A stretch of DNA of 64,000 nt from Burkholderiales bacterium (GCA_019635015.1 JAHCAG010000005.1:74810-138809); one strand, 5' to 3'; positions 29,481 to 38,639 are shown, numbered from the stretch's first letter. Numbers and translations: made by a program. Notes: generated by a model from the letters alone, not told the origin.

Positions 29481-30263
29481 TCAGCGTTCGGCGATGACCG
29501 GGGATTCCGGAGCGCTGCGGAAGGTGATGTCTCCGTACCAGGCACGAGCCCGCTCGCCGGTGTTGTCGGTGTCGGTCATGATGCCGACGGCAATGATCCG
29601 GCCCGGCTCCTCGCCGAAGGCGCGGCGGTAATCCTCCACAACGTTGCGGGTGACTTCCTGCCAGTTGCCGAGGCGGTCACGTCCGGATTCGGCGACGATC
29701 ATCCTGATGCGCGAGGTATGGCGGTTGCTGATCACGCTGTCGAGCGGCGCGCGGTTTTCCCAGATGTACATCAGCGTGGCATAGGGCAGCTGCTGGCCGG
29801 TGAGCAGGCGGACATTGTCGAAGAACATGCGGTCCTGCAGCGGCAGGCGGTCCATGTCGCCGTCGAAGCTGACCACCAGGCGCACCGGCGAATCTTCCAG
29901 GTGTTTCTGCGTGTTGTCGGCTGCGGTGATCAGGTCTTCGACTTTCCAGCGCCAGTGCAGCAGCGGACGGGTGCGCGGGTCCAGTGCCAGCGGGTGCACC
30001 AGCCCGGAAGCCGAGGAGTCGGCGCGTGCGTGCACCACGGTGCGGCCTTGGTAATCGACCAGCCGGTATTCGGTGGGGCGCTTGAAGCGGGAAAGGGTCC
30101 ATGGCCGCCAGCCCTGCGGCAGCACTTCGCCCGCGGGCTGGGCGGAGAAACCCTGCACCCGGGTCAATGCCGCCGTATCCGGCGCGTCGCCGGAGCTCGT
30201 CGCAGCGCAGGCGGCAAGCAGCGCCAGCGTTGCAGCTGCGGCAGCACGCAGAACCATCCCCAT
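29481..30263 (-). CDS. DUF3047 family putative lipoprotein
   Basis: 260 residues from the ATG at 30263, which has GGAGGGGAAAC before it. A hydrophobic N-terminus with LALLAAC looks like a lipobox, giving a lipid-anchored cysteine near residue 19. The body contains LPQGWRPWTLSRFKRPTEY, LLHWRWKVEDLI and IWENRAPLDSVI, which match DUF3047, a periplasmic family of unknown function. It converges with the aminotransferase gene (8-base gap) and lies downstream of amiC in the opposite direction from queG. Confidence 0.82.
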   Translation of the reverse strand: MGMVLRAAAAATLALLAACAATSSGDAPDTAALTRVQGFSAQPAGEVLPQGWRPWTLSRFKRPTEYRLVDYQGRTVVHARADSSASGLVHPLALDPRTRPLLHWRWKVEDLITAADNTQKHLEDSPVRLVVSFDGDMDRLPLQDRMFFDNVRLLTGQQLPYATLMYIWENRAPLDSVISNRHTSRIRMIVAESGRDRLGNWQEVTRNVVEDYRRAFGEEPGRIIAVGIMTDTDNTGERARAWYGDITFRSAPESPVIAER

Positions 30264-30339
30264 GTTTCCCCTCCGGCCCGTGCGCATGATTGCGCATCTC
30301 TGAGGCCGCTATTCTAGTGCAATGCCCGGCTGCCGCGGT

Positions 30340-31707
30340 TCAGGGCGAGGCGGCGATCTGTGCCGGCGCCAGCGGCGGGTTTTTCGAAAAATAGCGCTTG
30401 ATGCCGGTGAAGATCGCATCCGCCATCCTGTTCTGGTAGGCCGGATTCCGCAGCTTGAGTTCCTCGTCGGGATTGCTGATGAACGCGGTCTCGATCAGGA
30501 TCGACGGAATGTCCGGCGCCTTCAGCACCGCGAAGCCGGCCTGTTCGACATAGTTCTTGTGCAGGCGGTTGATGCCGCCCATTTCCTGCAGCACCGCCCT
30601 GCCGAGTTTCAGGCTGTCATTGATCGATGCGGTCTGCGACAGGTCGAGCAGGGTCTGTTTCAGATAGGGGTCCTGGATGCCGAGATTGACGCCGCCGATC
30701 AGGTCGGCGTCGTTTTCCCGCTTGGCCAGCCAGCTTGCTGCAGCGGAAGTGGCGCCGCGCTCCGACAGTGCAAACACCGAGGAGCCATTGGCGGAGGGCT
30801 TGATGAAGGCGTCGGCATGGATGGATACGAACAGGTCGGCCCGCACCTGCCGCGCCTTGGCGACGCGCCTGTGCAGCGGAATGAAAAAGTCGCCGTCGCG
30901 GGTCAGCACCGCGCGCATGTTGGGCTCGTTGTCGATGCGTTCCTTCAGTTTCTGCGAAATCGCCAGGGTCACGTTTTTTTCCAGGGTGCCGCGGCGGCCG
31001 ACGGCGCCCGGATCCTCGCCGCCGTGGCCGGGGTCGATGACGATGGTGATCAGCCGTTCCGATGGCGGGCGTGCCGCGCGGGGGGCGGGTTTGGCGGCCG
31101 GCGCTTCGCCTTTGGCGACTGGCGGCACCGGGGCATCCGGTGCAGGTGCCGGCGTCACCGCGGGCGGTTCGGCATGGCGGTGTTCGCGGTTCCGGAGAAA
31201 GGCGAGCAGGGGGTCCGGCGGTTCCAGCGGATAGACGTCGAGCACCAGGCGGTGGCCGTACTCGCCGATCGGCGCCAGCGAAAACACTTCCGGCCTGATT
31301 TTCGCCTTCAGGTCGAATACCAGTCGCACCGTCCCCGGTTTGAAGCGGCCGACGCGCACGCCCTTGATATAGGGGTCCTCAACGCTGATCTTGCCGGGGA
31401 TGTCGTTCAGCGATGCGCCCAGCGCGACATCCTCTAGGTCGAGTACCAGGCGGTCGGGATTGTCGAGCCTGAACAGCGTGTGTTTGACCGGCTGCTGCGA
31501 TTCGATGGTGACACGGGTATAGTCCGGCGCCGGCCAGACCCGGGTCGAGGTCACCTGGATTTCGGCGGCCCAAGCGGGCACCCCAAGCAGCAGGCCGGCG
31601 AGACAGGCCTTGAAGAATTGCAGCAGCGGACGGAAAAATCGGGGCGCGTGCAGCGGCAATGCCGCGCGGCGGATGACGGGTCTCAGTATGTCAGCTTGTC
31701 GAGACAA
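30340..31707 (-). CDS. amiC: N-acetylmuramoyl-L-alanine amidase, AmiC type
   Basis: Periplasmic zinc amidase that cuts septal peptidoglycan at cell separation. About 455 residues: a signal peptide around FKACLAGLLLGVPAWAAE, an AMIN domain (residues about 48-150) for septal targeting, a proline/alanine-rich linker, and the Amidase_3 domain with VIDPGHGGEDPGA, SIHADAF and the catalytic ETAFISN. The best start is a TTG at 31707 that overlaps the tsaE end by 25 bases; no ATG precedes the signal peptide. The tsaE-amiC order is typical in proteobacteria. Confidence 0.94.
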   Translation of the reverse strand: MSRQADILRPVIRRAALPLHAPRFFRPLLQFFKACLAGLLLGVPAWAAEIQVTSTRVWPAPDYTRVTIESQQPVKHTLFRLDNPDRLVLDLEDVALGASLNDIPGKISVEDPYIKGVRVGRFKPGTVRLVFDLKAKIRPEVFSLAPIGEYGHRLVLDVYPLEPPDPLLAFLRNREHRHAEPPAVTPAPAPDAPVPPVAKGEAPAAKPAPRAARPPSERLITIVIDPGHGGEDPGAVGRRGTLEKNVTLAISQKLKERIDNEPNMRAVLTRDGDFFIPLHRRVAKARQVRADLFVSIHADAFIKPSANGSSVFALSERGATSAAASWLAKRENDADLIGGVNLGIQDPYLKQTLLDLSQTASINDSLKLGRAVLQEMGGINRLHKNYVEQAGFAVLKAPDIPSILIETAFISNPDEELKLRNPAYQNRMADAIFTGIKRYFSKNPPLAPAQIAASP

Positions 31708-32141
31708 CGCCTGCCAGCCTCCGTGTGCGCCGTGATCACGATCGAGCGTCCCTTGTCATCGGGGCGCATGCTGATTTCCAGGTCGGCGGCAGGCAGGTCC
31801 GGTGCTTTTTCCGGCCACTCGACCAGGCATACGGATTCGGGATTGAAGTATTCCCGAAAACCGCTGGCCTCCAGTTCCTCGGGATCAAGGAACCGATAAA
31901 AATCAAAGTGATACAAGTATAACCTAGAAAATTGATAAGGTTCAACCAGGGTATAGGTCGGACTTTTGACCCGGCCTTCGTGCCCCAGGCCGCGCAGGAT
32001 GCCCCGCGCCAGCGTGGTTTTGCCGGCACCGAGGTCGCCGCGCAGATGCAGCACCATGCCCGGCTCGAGCAGCGGCGCCAGCGCGCGGCCCAGCGCGAGC
32101 GTGTCGTCTTCGGTGGCGAGAAAGCGGTTAACCTTGGTCAT
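31683..32141 (-). CDS. tsaE: tRNA threonylcarbamoyladenosine biosynthesis ATPase TsaE
   Basis: 152 residues with the P-loop LRGDLGAGKTTLARGIL, KSPTYTLVEPY and the HFDFYRFLDPEEL motif, then WPEKAP. TsaE works with TsaB and TsaD to form t6A37 on tRNAs reading ANN codons. It overlaps amiC and is divergent from queG, a common proteobacterial arrangement. A short AT-rich stretch within the gene (LYLYHFD, around 31905-31935) has unusual base use but the reading frame is continuous. Confidence 0.95.
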   Translation of the reverse strand: MTKVNRFLATEDDTLALGRALAPLLEPGMVLHLRGDLGAGKTTLARGILRGLGHEGRVKSPTYTLVEPYQFSRLYLYHFDFYRFLDPEELEASGFREYFNPESVCLVEWPEKAPDLPAADLEISMRPDDKGRSIVITAHTEAGRRCLDKLTY

Positions 32142-32164
32142 GGTGAAAAACGAAGGGCTTCAGC

Positions 32165-32302
32165 CGCAGAGGTCACAGAGAACACAGAGGACTTCAAAAG
32201 CGCGCCCATCACGCCGGAGGGCTTGCGGTTCCAGTCCAGGTCTGCGCAGTTGTTCTTCTCTGTGAACTCTGTGAACTCTGTGAACTCTGTGTCCTCTGTT
32301 GC
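32165..32302. repeat. CACAGAG-type inverted repeat with TGTGAACTC tandem copies
   Basis: The left arm (32165-32190) has CAGAGG, CACAGAG and CACAGAGGAC in series. The right arm (32255-32302) is its complement in series, with three tandem copies of the 9-base unit TGTGAACTC followed by TGTGTCCTCTGTTGC. The arms enclose about 60 bases and lie wholly between tsaE and queG. Related CACAGAG spacers occur in many environmental bacteria; function unknown. It is not a CRISPR array. Confidence 0.8.
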
Positions 32303-32337
32303 CGGGTTTGGAATCTGGGTTTTGAATCGGATCTGAA

Positions 32338-33402
32338 TTGAATTCCGCAATCGACTACAAGGCGCTGCGCGATGACATCCGCCGCTGGGGCGCGGAGCTT
32401 GGCTTCCAGCAGCTCGCGGTGGCCGACTGTGACCTGTCGCATGCGGAACCGCGGCTGGCCGAGTGGCTCGCCCTCGGCTGGCACGGCGACATGGATTATA
32501 TGGCACGCCATGGCGTGAAACGCAGCCGTCCGGCCGAACTGGTGCCGGGCACGCTGCGGGTGATTGCCGCGCGTCTCGACTACACACCGCCGTCGGCGCG
32601 CGAGAGCTGGGCGGTGATCCATGACGATGCGCGTGCCTTCATTTCCCGCTATGCGACGGGGCGCGACTACCACAAGGTGCTGCGCGGAAAACTGCAGAAA
32701 CTGGCCTCGCGCATCGGGGCCGCGGTCGGCGAATACCGCTATCGTGTGTTCACCGACAGCGCGCCGGTGATGGAAGTGGCGCTGGCCGAAAAAGCCGGAC
32801 TCGGCTGGCGCGGCAAACACACGCTGCTGCTCAACCGCGAGGGGGGGTCGGCCTTTTTCCTCGGCGAGATCTACACCGACCTGCCGCTGCCGGTGGACAC
32901 GCCGCAGGCCGAACACTGCGGCAGTTGTGTCCGCTGCATCGACATCTGCCCGACGCAGGCCATCGTCGCTCCGTACCGGCTTGATGCGCGGCGCTGCATT
33001 TCCTACCTGACCATCGAGCTGAAGGGCAGCATTCCCGAGGAATTGCGGCCGCTGATCGGCAACCGGGTCTACGGCTGCGACGACTGCCAGCTGGTCTGCC
33101 CGTGGAACCGTTTTGCGCGGATCACGGAGGAGGAGGACTTCGCGGTGCGCAACGGGCTCGACGATGTCGCGCTGGCTGAACTGTTTGCCTGGGATGAGGC
33201 GGCGTTTGCGTCGCGGCTGGCCGGCAGCGCAATCCTGCGCATCGGCCACGAACGCTGGCTGCGCAACATCGCCGTGGGGCTGGGCAATGCACGTACCACG
33301 CCGGAAGTGCTGGCCGCGCTGCGTTCACGCGCCGGTCACCCATCGGCGCTGGTGCGCGAACATGTGGGCTGGGCGCTGGCGCGCCACGCCGCCGCAGCCT
33401 AG
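32338..33402 (+). CDS. queG: Epoxyqueuosine reductase
   Basis: Last step of queuosine synthesis, reducing epoxyqueuosine in tRNA with a cobalamin and two 4Fe-4S clusters. 354 residues from a TTG at 32338; no ATG exists before the homologous start IDYKALRDDIRRWGAELGF. Motifs: DSAPVMEVALAEKAGLGWRG, the ferredoxin cluster CGSCVRCIDICPTQA and the second CDDCQLVCPWN, then a HEAT-like C-terminal helix pair. It is divergent from tsaE, and its end overlaps the convergent haloacid dehalogenase gene by 4 bases. Confidence 0.95.
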   Translation: MNSAIDYKALRDDIRRWGAELGFQQLAVADCDLSHAEPRLAEWLALGWHGDMDYMARHGVKRSRPAELVPGTLRVIAARLDYTPPSARESWAVIHDDARAFISRYATGRDYHKVLRGKLQKLASRIGAAVGEYRYRVFTDSAPVMEVALAEKAGLGWRGKHTLLLNREGGSAFFLGEIYTDLPLPVDTPQAEHCGSCVRCIDICPTQAIVAPYRLDARRCISYLTIELKGSIPEELRPLIGNRVYGCDDCQLVCPWNRFARITEEEDFAVRNGLDDVALAELFAWDEAAFASRLAGSAILRIGHERWLRNIAVGLGNARTTPEVLAALRSRAGHPSALVREHVGWALARHAAAA

Positions 33403-34109
33403 GCGCCGAGCGCAGTCGCCAGTTCGCCGAAATCCTTCGCCACGACGTCCCAGTCCTCGGCCGCCTTGAGGTTGGTCTGCTGCCGCGGGCCGTATTCGGT
33501 CGGGCGCAGCACGAAGCCGGTGCGCATGCCGTGGCTGCGCGCATGCCGCAGGTCGTCGTTGTGCGCGGCGACCATCATCACCTCATGCGGTTTGCAGCCG
33601 AGCATCTCGACCGCGCCGAGATAGATTTCGGGATCGGGCTTGAAGTGGCGGAACACCTGGCCGCAGAGGATCACGTCCCAGGGCAGGCCGCCGTGTTTGG
33701 CCATGTTGGCGAGCATGTCGACGTCGCCGTTGGACAGCGTCGAGATCAGGAATTTTTTCTTCAGCCGCTGCAGTCCCGGGACCGAATCCGGCCAGGGCAG
33801 CAGGCGGTGCCAGACGCGGTTGATATGGTGCAGCGAGGCCTCATCCAGTTGGTCGAGGCCGTAACGCGGCGCCATCCCGTCCAGCGCCCTGCGGTAGATG
33901 CCGTCGATCGTGGTCCACGGCCATTCACCCTTGCGCACCTTGTCCATGCCCGGCTTGTAGGCGGTTTTCCATTCATCGACGAAGGTTGTCCAGTCGATGG
34001 CGAGTCCGCGCGTTTTTCCCCATGCGGAGAGGTCGTTGATGATGCTGCTGCGCCAGTCGACCACGGTGCCGAAGGTGTCGAAGGTCAGTGCCTTGATTCC
34101 GGATATCAT
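33399..34109 (-). CDS. Haloacid dehalogenase, type II-like hydrolase
   Basis: 236 residues. HAD motif I is ALTFDTFGTVVDWR with the nucleophilic aspartate at about residue 10; motif II STLSNGD carries the serine/threonine position, and later KPDPEIYL provides motif III lysine, with MMVAAHNDDL as motif IV. This arrangement with the early TFDTFGTVVDW is that of L-2-haloacid dehalogenases, but other HAD hydrolases share it, so dehalogenation is unproven. It is the second gene of a GNAT-HAD pair (15-base gap). An AT-rich spacer copy lies at its start. Confidence 0.88.
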   Translation of the reverse strand: MISGIKALTFDTFGTVVDWRSSIINDLSAWGKTRGLAIDWTTFVDEWKTAYKPGMDKVRKGEWPWTTIDGIYRRALDGMAPRYGLDQLDEASLHHINRVWHRLLPWPDSVPGLQRLKKKFLISTLSNGDVDMLANMAKHGGLPWDVILCGQVFRHFKPDPEIYLGAVEMLGCKPHEVMMVAAHNDDLRHARSHGMRTGFVLRPTEYGPRQQTNLKAAEDWDVVAKDFGELATALGA

Positions 34110-34124
34110 ATAAGTTATTGTTTT

Positions 34125-34625
34125 TTAAACAGTTTTTCTTGATTCTCTCGGGGCGGCGTGTTGCTGCAGGTCACGGCGCATGCGGATCGCCGGTTCGATG
34201 TTCTGGTAGTAGCCGTCGATGTACTGCTGCTGCCGGAAGCCGAGGGCTTCGTAAAAGCTGCGCGCCGCGAAATTGTTGGCGCGCATTTCAACGGTGAAGT
34301 GGCTGATGCCGGCAGTCAGTGCGGATTCGAGCAGCCAGTCGATCATCGCCAGGCCGATGCCGCGGCGCTGGTGGGCGGGTTTGACCGCGAACAGCGACAG
34401 GTGGGCGCGGGTATCGCCGAACTCGGTGATCGCAAAACCGGCGGCGCAGCCGCCGATGTCGGCCACCAGCACGCAGGTTTCACGCGCACGCAGCGCGCGC
34501 GCGACCCGTGTCGGATGCCAGGTCCAGCCGCGCAGGCCGACTTCGATCAGGCAGCGCGACATCACGGCGATCTCCTGGATGTCGCCGTTGTCGGCCAGTC
34601 GCAAACGGTAGGGGGGCGCGTGCAT
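34125..34625 (-). CDS. GNAT family N-acetyltransferase
   Basis: 166 residues from ATG 34625 with AGGAACC before it; a GTG at 34676 would add 17 residues. The acetyl-CoA site is AVKPAHQRRGIGLAMIDWLL, followed by FTVEMRANNFAARSFYEALG and the beta-bulge YYQN, which together resemble the RimI branch. The true target is not determined; ribosomal-protein acetylation is only one possibility. It is followed directly by the HAD gene. Confidence 0.88.
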   Translation of the reverse strand: MHAPPYRLRLADNGDIQEIAVMSRCLIEVGLRGWTWHPTRVARALRARETCVLVADIGGCAAGFAITEFGDTRAHLSLFAVKPAHQRRGIGLAMIDWLLESALTAGISHFTVEMRANNFAARSFYEALGFRQQQYIDGYYQNIEPAIRMRRDLQQHAAPRESRKTV

Positions 34626-34703
34626 GTCGTGTCGGGTTCCTGCGCCGCAGTGTAGCGCAATCGCCGGGATATTCACTCTTTCGGCGCAGCAATCAATCCA
34701 CGG

Positions 34704-36107
34704 CTAAGTTACCCACTCTGGCGCGTGTGTTCCATAAGGTGAGCTAGCATGTGTCCAATGTGCAGGGGTTTTCGACAGTTTGGCTATCGGAGCAAGATGC
34801 CGAACCAGGCCGAATGGCCCCTGATCATCAATTAGCGCACCTTGCAAATCTTCGTACTCCGGCAGGCGGCAGTTCTCACTGGCGATTTTCTCCTCGTTGA
34901 GGCCAAGGTTGTATATCCAGTGGCCGGTTTGGCATAAAGACAGCTTTACCAGAAAGCTGCCGCCCTCGGTTGCGCGCCTGGCGAGTGCAGCCATTGTGGC
35001 GAAGCCTATGAGGTAGCCGGTGCAATAGTCCAGCGCCGGCAGAGGCAGGTGCCGCGGTTTAAGGCTGTTCGAGCTAGTGGTCTCCTTGTCAACCATACCG
35101 CTGACGGATTGAACTAGGCTGTCAAATCCGCGCTTGTTCCGCCATGGCCCCTGATGGCCGTAGGCACTTAGATCGACGTAAACAATTCCCGGTCGTATGG
35201 CGGCCAATGTTTCCGGCGAAAATCCGCGGGCTGCAATTGCATGGGGGCGATAGCCCTGCAGGAATACGTCGGCATTTTTAATCAGCGCATTTAGCTGGCC
35301 GATTCCTCCGGCATCATGCAGGTCGACATAGGAAGAGCGTTTGCCGTGACCGAAATCAACCAACTGTTGCTTGTGCAGGTGTCGGTGCGGGGCGTTCAGG
35401 CGGAGTACATCCGCGCCGTGTTCAGCCAAGGTGCGGCCACCTACGGGGCCGGCAATCACGTGCGTCAGGTCGAGTACGCGGATTCCCGACAAGGGCCGGC
35501 CCGCCTTGGGTAACGGCTCGGGCGGGCTGTCGCCGATCCGGATGATATCGAAGAGCGGCAGTTTTGCAACGGCTTTTGCTTGGTCATGCTGCATCCATTC
35601 TTCGCGCCTGCGGACGACGCCGGCGCAAAGATGTGCCTCGGTCAGGGCCTCTTCGAGATCGAATGCGTTCCATGATTTCGCAATGGACTGCTCGATAGCC
35701 TCTCGATTATCAATGCCGTTGAAAAACCTGATAATGCCGTCGCGATGATGTGGCTGGGTACAATGGATCTGTATCCACCGGTCATCCTTGGTGGAATAAA
35801 ACCCGTGTATCGGATTTCTGTGATCAGGGAGTTTTTTTCCGTTGACCCGGCAATAATAATCACTGCGCAGTGCCGCAATTGCGCTTAGCATGTTTACGTT
35901 GACCCGTTGCCGGATGCCGCTTCGTAAGAACCATAGATGCGCGGCAGCTGCGCCCGCTGCCGCGACAATTGCAGCCCCGGCATGGCCAAGCAGAAACTTT
36001 GTGGGCAGCGGAGGAACTGGTCCGGAAAATGAAACGTAATCGCGTGTGGGTGATTTCAATTTTGCTTGATCAAAGAGATCTGCCAGAACATCATGCGTTT
36101 CAATCAC
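34704..36107 (-). CDS. CaiB/BaiF family CoA-transferase
   Basis: 467 residues of the class III CoA-transferase fold. Recognisable parts: GVRVLDLTHVIAGPVGGRTLAEHGADVLRL-like middle section (positions about 222-250), the segment SYVDLHDAGG, and RPGIVYVDLSAYGHQGPWRN, all of which are usually N-terminal in single-copy enzymes. Here roughly 200 residues resembling the C-terminal half precede them, so this looks like a rearranged or double-length version. The gene is visibly richer in A/T third positions than its neighbours and belongs to the 34.7-38.6 kb block with a Bug receptor and a LysR regulator, suggesting acquisition of a small catabolic unit. Confidence 0.85.
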   Translation of the reverse strand: MIETHDVLADLFDQAKLKSPTRDYVSFSGPVPPLPTKFLLGHAGAAIVAAAGAAAAHLWFLRSGIRQRVNVNMLSAIAALRSDYYCRVNGKKLPDHRNPIHGFYSTKDDRWIQIHCTQPHHRDGIIRFFNGIDNREAIEQSIAKSWNAFDLEEALTEAHLCAGVVRRREEWMQHDQAKAVAKLPLFDIIRIGDSPPEPLPKAGRPLSGIRVLDLTHVIAGPVGGRTLAEHGADVLRLNAPHRHLHKQQLVDFGHGKRSSYVDLHDAGGIGQLNALIKNADVFLQGYRPHAIAARGFSPETLAAIRPGIVYVDLSAYGHQGPWRNKRGFDSLVQSVSGMVDKETTSSNSLKPRHLPLPALDYCTGYLIGFATMAALARRATEGGSFLVKLSLCQTGHWIYNLGLNEEKIASENCRLPEYEDLQGALIDDQGPFGLVRHLAPIAKLSKTPAHWTHASSPYGTHAPEWVT

Positions 36108-36158
36108 GAATTTCCTTTCACTGCTCGCTGCTTTTACGCTCTTTGAAGGGAAGACGGC

Positions 36159-37172
36159 TTACTTGCCGGTGGATTCCCTCGCTTTTTTCGAAAGTCCCAG
36201 GGCGGTCAGCGTTTCCTCCAGTTCAACGTACTGCCTGTCCAGGTAATTCCGCGTGGCCGACGGGCTCATGTGGCTGTCAACGCGGTAGTTCTTTTCCACG
36301 TCATCTTTCCATTCCGTGCTCCGGCTCATCTGAAAAAAGGCGTTTTCCCAGAATTTCAGTTGATCCTCCGAAATATCTTTGGGGCCGAGCATGCCGCGCC
36401 AAGTCTCAAAAGTCGCATTCGCACCCTGCTCTTTCCATGTGGGGATCTCAGCGAGTGGTCCCGGCAGGCGCTGCGATGCGCTCATTCCGATGATTCGCAG
36501 GCGGCCGGCGTTTACATGCGGCAGCAGCGCGGCCGCGGTGGAGGCGGTTATGTCTATGTGTCCGCCCAGCAGCGCTGTAATTGATTCCCCTGATGATTTG
36601 AAGGTGACGATCTTCATCCGCCTTATATCGACGCCGGCAGCCTTCATTGGCAGTGCGATGCCCATGTGAATCTGATTCCCGAGTGCCGAAGCTATTCCGG
36701 CACTCAAGGCATCCGGTGTTTTGACGAGGCGGCCAATCAGATCCCGGCCTGTTTTGATGGGCGAATCTGATCGTACGCTGATAAATATTGACTCATTAAG
36801 AAGCATTGTCACCGGAGTAAAGTCGTTGTGATGGGATTTCCCCGCGCCAAGTATGTGGTTGGTCAGCAATCCCGGAGTGATCATCAGCAGGTGATGAGGA
36901 TCCCGGGTGTGCTGCGCCAGATATGTGGCTGCAATTGCGCCGCCGCCACCGGGCTTGTTGAGCACGAGGATGGGGGTGGCGACTATTTTTCGGTCCTGCC
37001 ATATTTTCTGTATCGTGCGCGCAGTAATGTCGGTGTTCCCTCCGGGGGAAACCGAAGTAATCAACTCGATGGGTCGTTCAGGTTTCCATTGTGCGCCGGC
37101 ATTGCCGCAAAGCATCAGGACAGTGACTCCCAGGGTGACTGCGAGTTTTTTGTATTCAAAAGCGTTTTTCAT
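36159..37172 (-). CDS. Bug-family tripartite tricarboxylate receptor (orphan)
   Basis: 337 residues; signal peptide KLAVTLGVTVLMLCGNAGA then QWKPERPIEL. The loop LITSVSPGGNTDITAR and the segment NQIHMGIALPMKAAGVDIR place it with the receptors at 2805 and 50081, which share the order W-PE start, GGNxD/GxxD loop and FWENAF/FWEDAL near the end. It lies 51 bases upstream of the CoA-transferase gene in transcription order, so receptor then transferase form one unit. Base composition is AT-richer than the flanks. No permease gene is near. Confidence 0.92.
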   Translation of the reverse strand: MKNAFEYKKLAVTLGVTVLMLCGNAGAQWKPERPIELITSVSPGGNTDITARTIQKIWQDRKIVATPILVLNKPGGGGAIAATYLAQHTRDPHHLLMITPGLLTNHILGAGKSHHNDFTPVTMLLNESIFISVRSDSPIKTGRDLIGRLVKTPDALSAGIASALGNQIHMGIALPMKAAGVDIRRMKIVTFKSSGESITALLGGHIDITASTAAALLPHVNAGRLRIIGMSASQRLPGPLAEIPTWKEQGANATFETWRGMLGPKDISEDQLKFWENAFFQMSRSTEWKDDVEKNYRVDSHMSPSATRNYLDRQYVELEETLTALGLSKKARESTGK

Positions 37173-37613
37173 TTTTTCCTCCGTTTTGTCCGGTAGTGGG
37201 GGAAATGCCGTGGCATGTCTGTGTGTTGCGTATTTTGAGCCGCCATCGGCGGTTGATGGCGGCGATAACTCTCGATCTCCGGCCCGAGTGGTCTGTTTTG
37301 ATCGTGATTATCGGCGTGCCACATGCGATGTGCACGTTGCGGCCTGCGTCGACGGGGACCGGTTTTCGGGGCGCAATGATCCTGGGTTTGGATCAATTGC
37401 TCCTGGAGCGGTCAGCAGTTGTGCTGGAGCCATTTCGGATGGATTTCCCGATGGGGTGGACTTGGTCGGAGTGCTGGCGACCGCGCGGATGTAATGATTG
37501 ATCGGGGTTTGAGTGTTGTTTTTCTTGAATCGCATCCGATTCTGTCATGTAATGAGGTTAATAAAAAACTTATACTTTCTTATCATTTGATAGAAAAATC
37601 AGGGGTCAGAGCC
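37173..37613. other. 441-bp divergent intergenic region, Bug receptor/LysR
   Basis: No frame with family support was found; the longest open stretches on either strand have no recognisable motif and are composed of scrambled words. It should contain the regulatory region shared by the Bug receptor operon (left) and the LysR gene (right), since LysR regulators usually bind in such gaps. The last 60 bases before the LysR start are AT-rich and include a weak copy of the dispersed motif (37558-37580, minus orientation). Confidence 0.6.
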
Positions 37614-38618
37614 ATGGGGGATTTGCGGCCTGCGTTTGGCAATTTGCGCTTGCGGCATTTGCGCATGCTGGAGCTGCTGAGCGATACCGGCACGGTCAGA
37701 AAAACTGCCAAACTGCTGCATTTGTCGGAGCCTGCCGTGAGTCAGATGCTGAAAAATGTCGAAGAGGCTTTTGGCGGTCCGTTATTCAGCCGGACACGAC
37801 GAGGGCTTGTTCCCAATTCACGATTCAGTGTGCTGCTGCGTCGTATTCGAGGTGCATTGGGTGAGTTGAGTGCGGCTGATACGGAGCTCGCTCAATCCGA
37901 TGTCGCCCATCCGAGGCTGCGCTTCGGTGCAAGCCTTCATATCCTGACGCATCTTTTTGCTCCGGCCATTGGCCGCCTGAGATTGGACCACCCGGATTGG
38001 CGGTTCAATCTCCAGGAGGGGTCAATGCATGTGCTGCTGAACGATCTTGCCGAAGGAAATCTAGATTGTGTAGGCGGAAGAATGTTGCCGCGGAATTCCA
38101 CGGCCTTCAAAATGTCCGAGTTCGATTTCTGGCCGATATACAGCGGCGAACTGTGCCTGGTGGTCAGCGCCGATCATCCACTTGCGCATCGTCGACGGGT
38201 GACCTTGGCTGAACTTCTTCGGGAGGACTGGGCTTTGTCCATAACGGATGGCCGTTCCCGGCAATTGCTGCAGGATGCGTTTTTGAGGGCCGGCCTCGAA
38301 TTGCCGGAGCCCGTGGTTGAGTGCCGCCCGTTTCATGTGAATCTTGCTGTGGTGTCGCAATCAAAATTAATTACGGTCGCCATGCGTGCTGAAGCGCTGC
38401 GCGGGCAGCGTTTGGGAATGCATCGCATTTTGCCGGTGAGTGTCGAGCTTGACGGCCCTCCGATGGCGATATTTTTCCGCAAAAGCGCCGTGAATGATCC
38501 GGTGATTGCGGCTGTCCGCGATGTGTTGCGGGAGGTCGGCAATGAATTGAACAAAGCCGCGAGTGTTATTGGCCGACGCAGAGTCAATTCGGACCATCAG
38601 CGGGCAGGACATTTGTAA
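37614..38618 (+). CDS. LysR family transcriptional regulator
   Basis: 334 residues from ATG 37614 (MGDLRPAFGNLRLRHL). N-terminal winged helix-turn-helix: LRHLRMLELLSDTGTVRKTA, HLSEPAVSQMLKNVEEAFGG, FSRTRRGLVPN; the C-terminal effector-binding part follows with MHVLLNDLAEGNLDCVGGR and MHRILPV. It is divergent from the Bug receptor-CoA-transferase unit, which it probably regulates by the usual LysR arrangement. The gene shares the AT-richer composition of the block. Open frame upstream to 37419 has no family support. Confidence 0.93.
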   Translation: MGDLRPAFGNLRLRHLRMLELLSDTGTVRKTAKLLHLSEPAVSQMLKNVEEAFGGPLFSRTRRGLVPNSRFSVLLRRIRGALGELSAADTELAQSDVAHPRLRFGASLHILTHLFAPAIGRLRLDHPDWRFNLQEGSMHVLLNDLAEGNLDCVGGRMLPRNSTAFKMSEFDFWPIYSGELCLVVSADHPLAHRRRVTLAELLREDWALSITDGRSRQLLQDAFLRAGLELPEPVVECRPFHVNLAVVSQSKLITVAMRAEALRGQRLGMHRILPVSVELDGPPMAIFFRKSAVNDPVIAAVRDVLREVGNELNKAASVIGRRRVNSDHQRAGHL

Positions 38619-38639
38619 ACCGGCCGTCAAGATTTGGTG

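Noticed and set aside
32255..32302. CRISPR-like tandem repeat
   Set aside because: The units are 9 bases, contiguous, without spacers; it is one arm of an inverted repeat.
37196..37501. A small gene in the Bug/LysR gap
   Set aside because: No ribosome site, no recognised motif and competing frames on both strands; more likely regulatory DNA.
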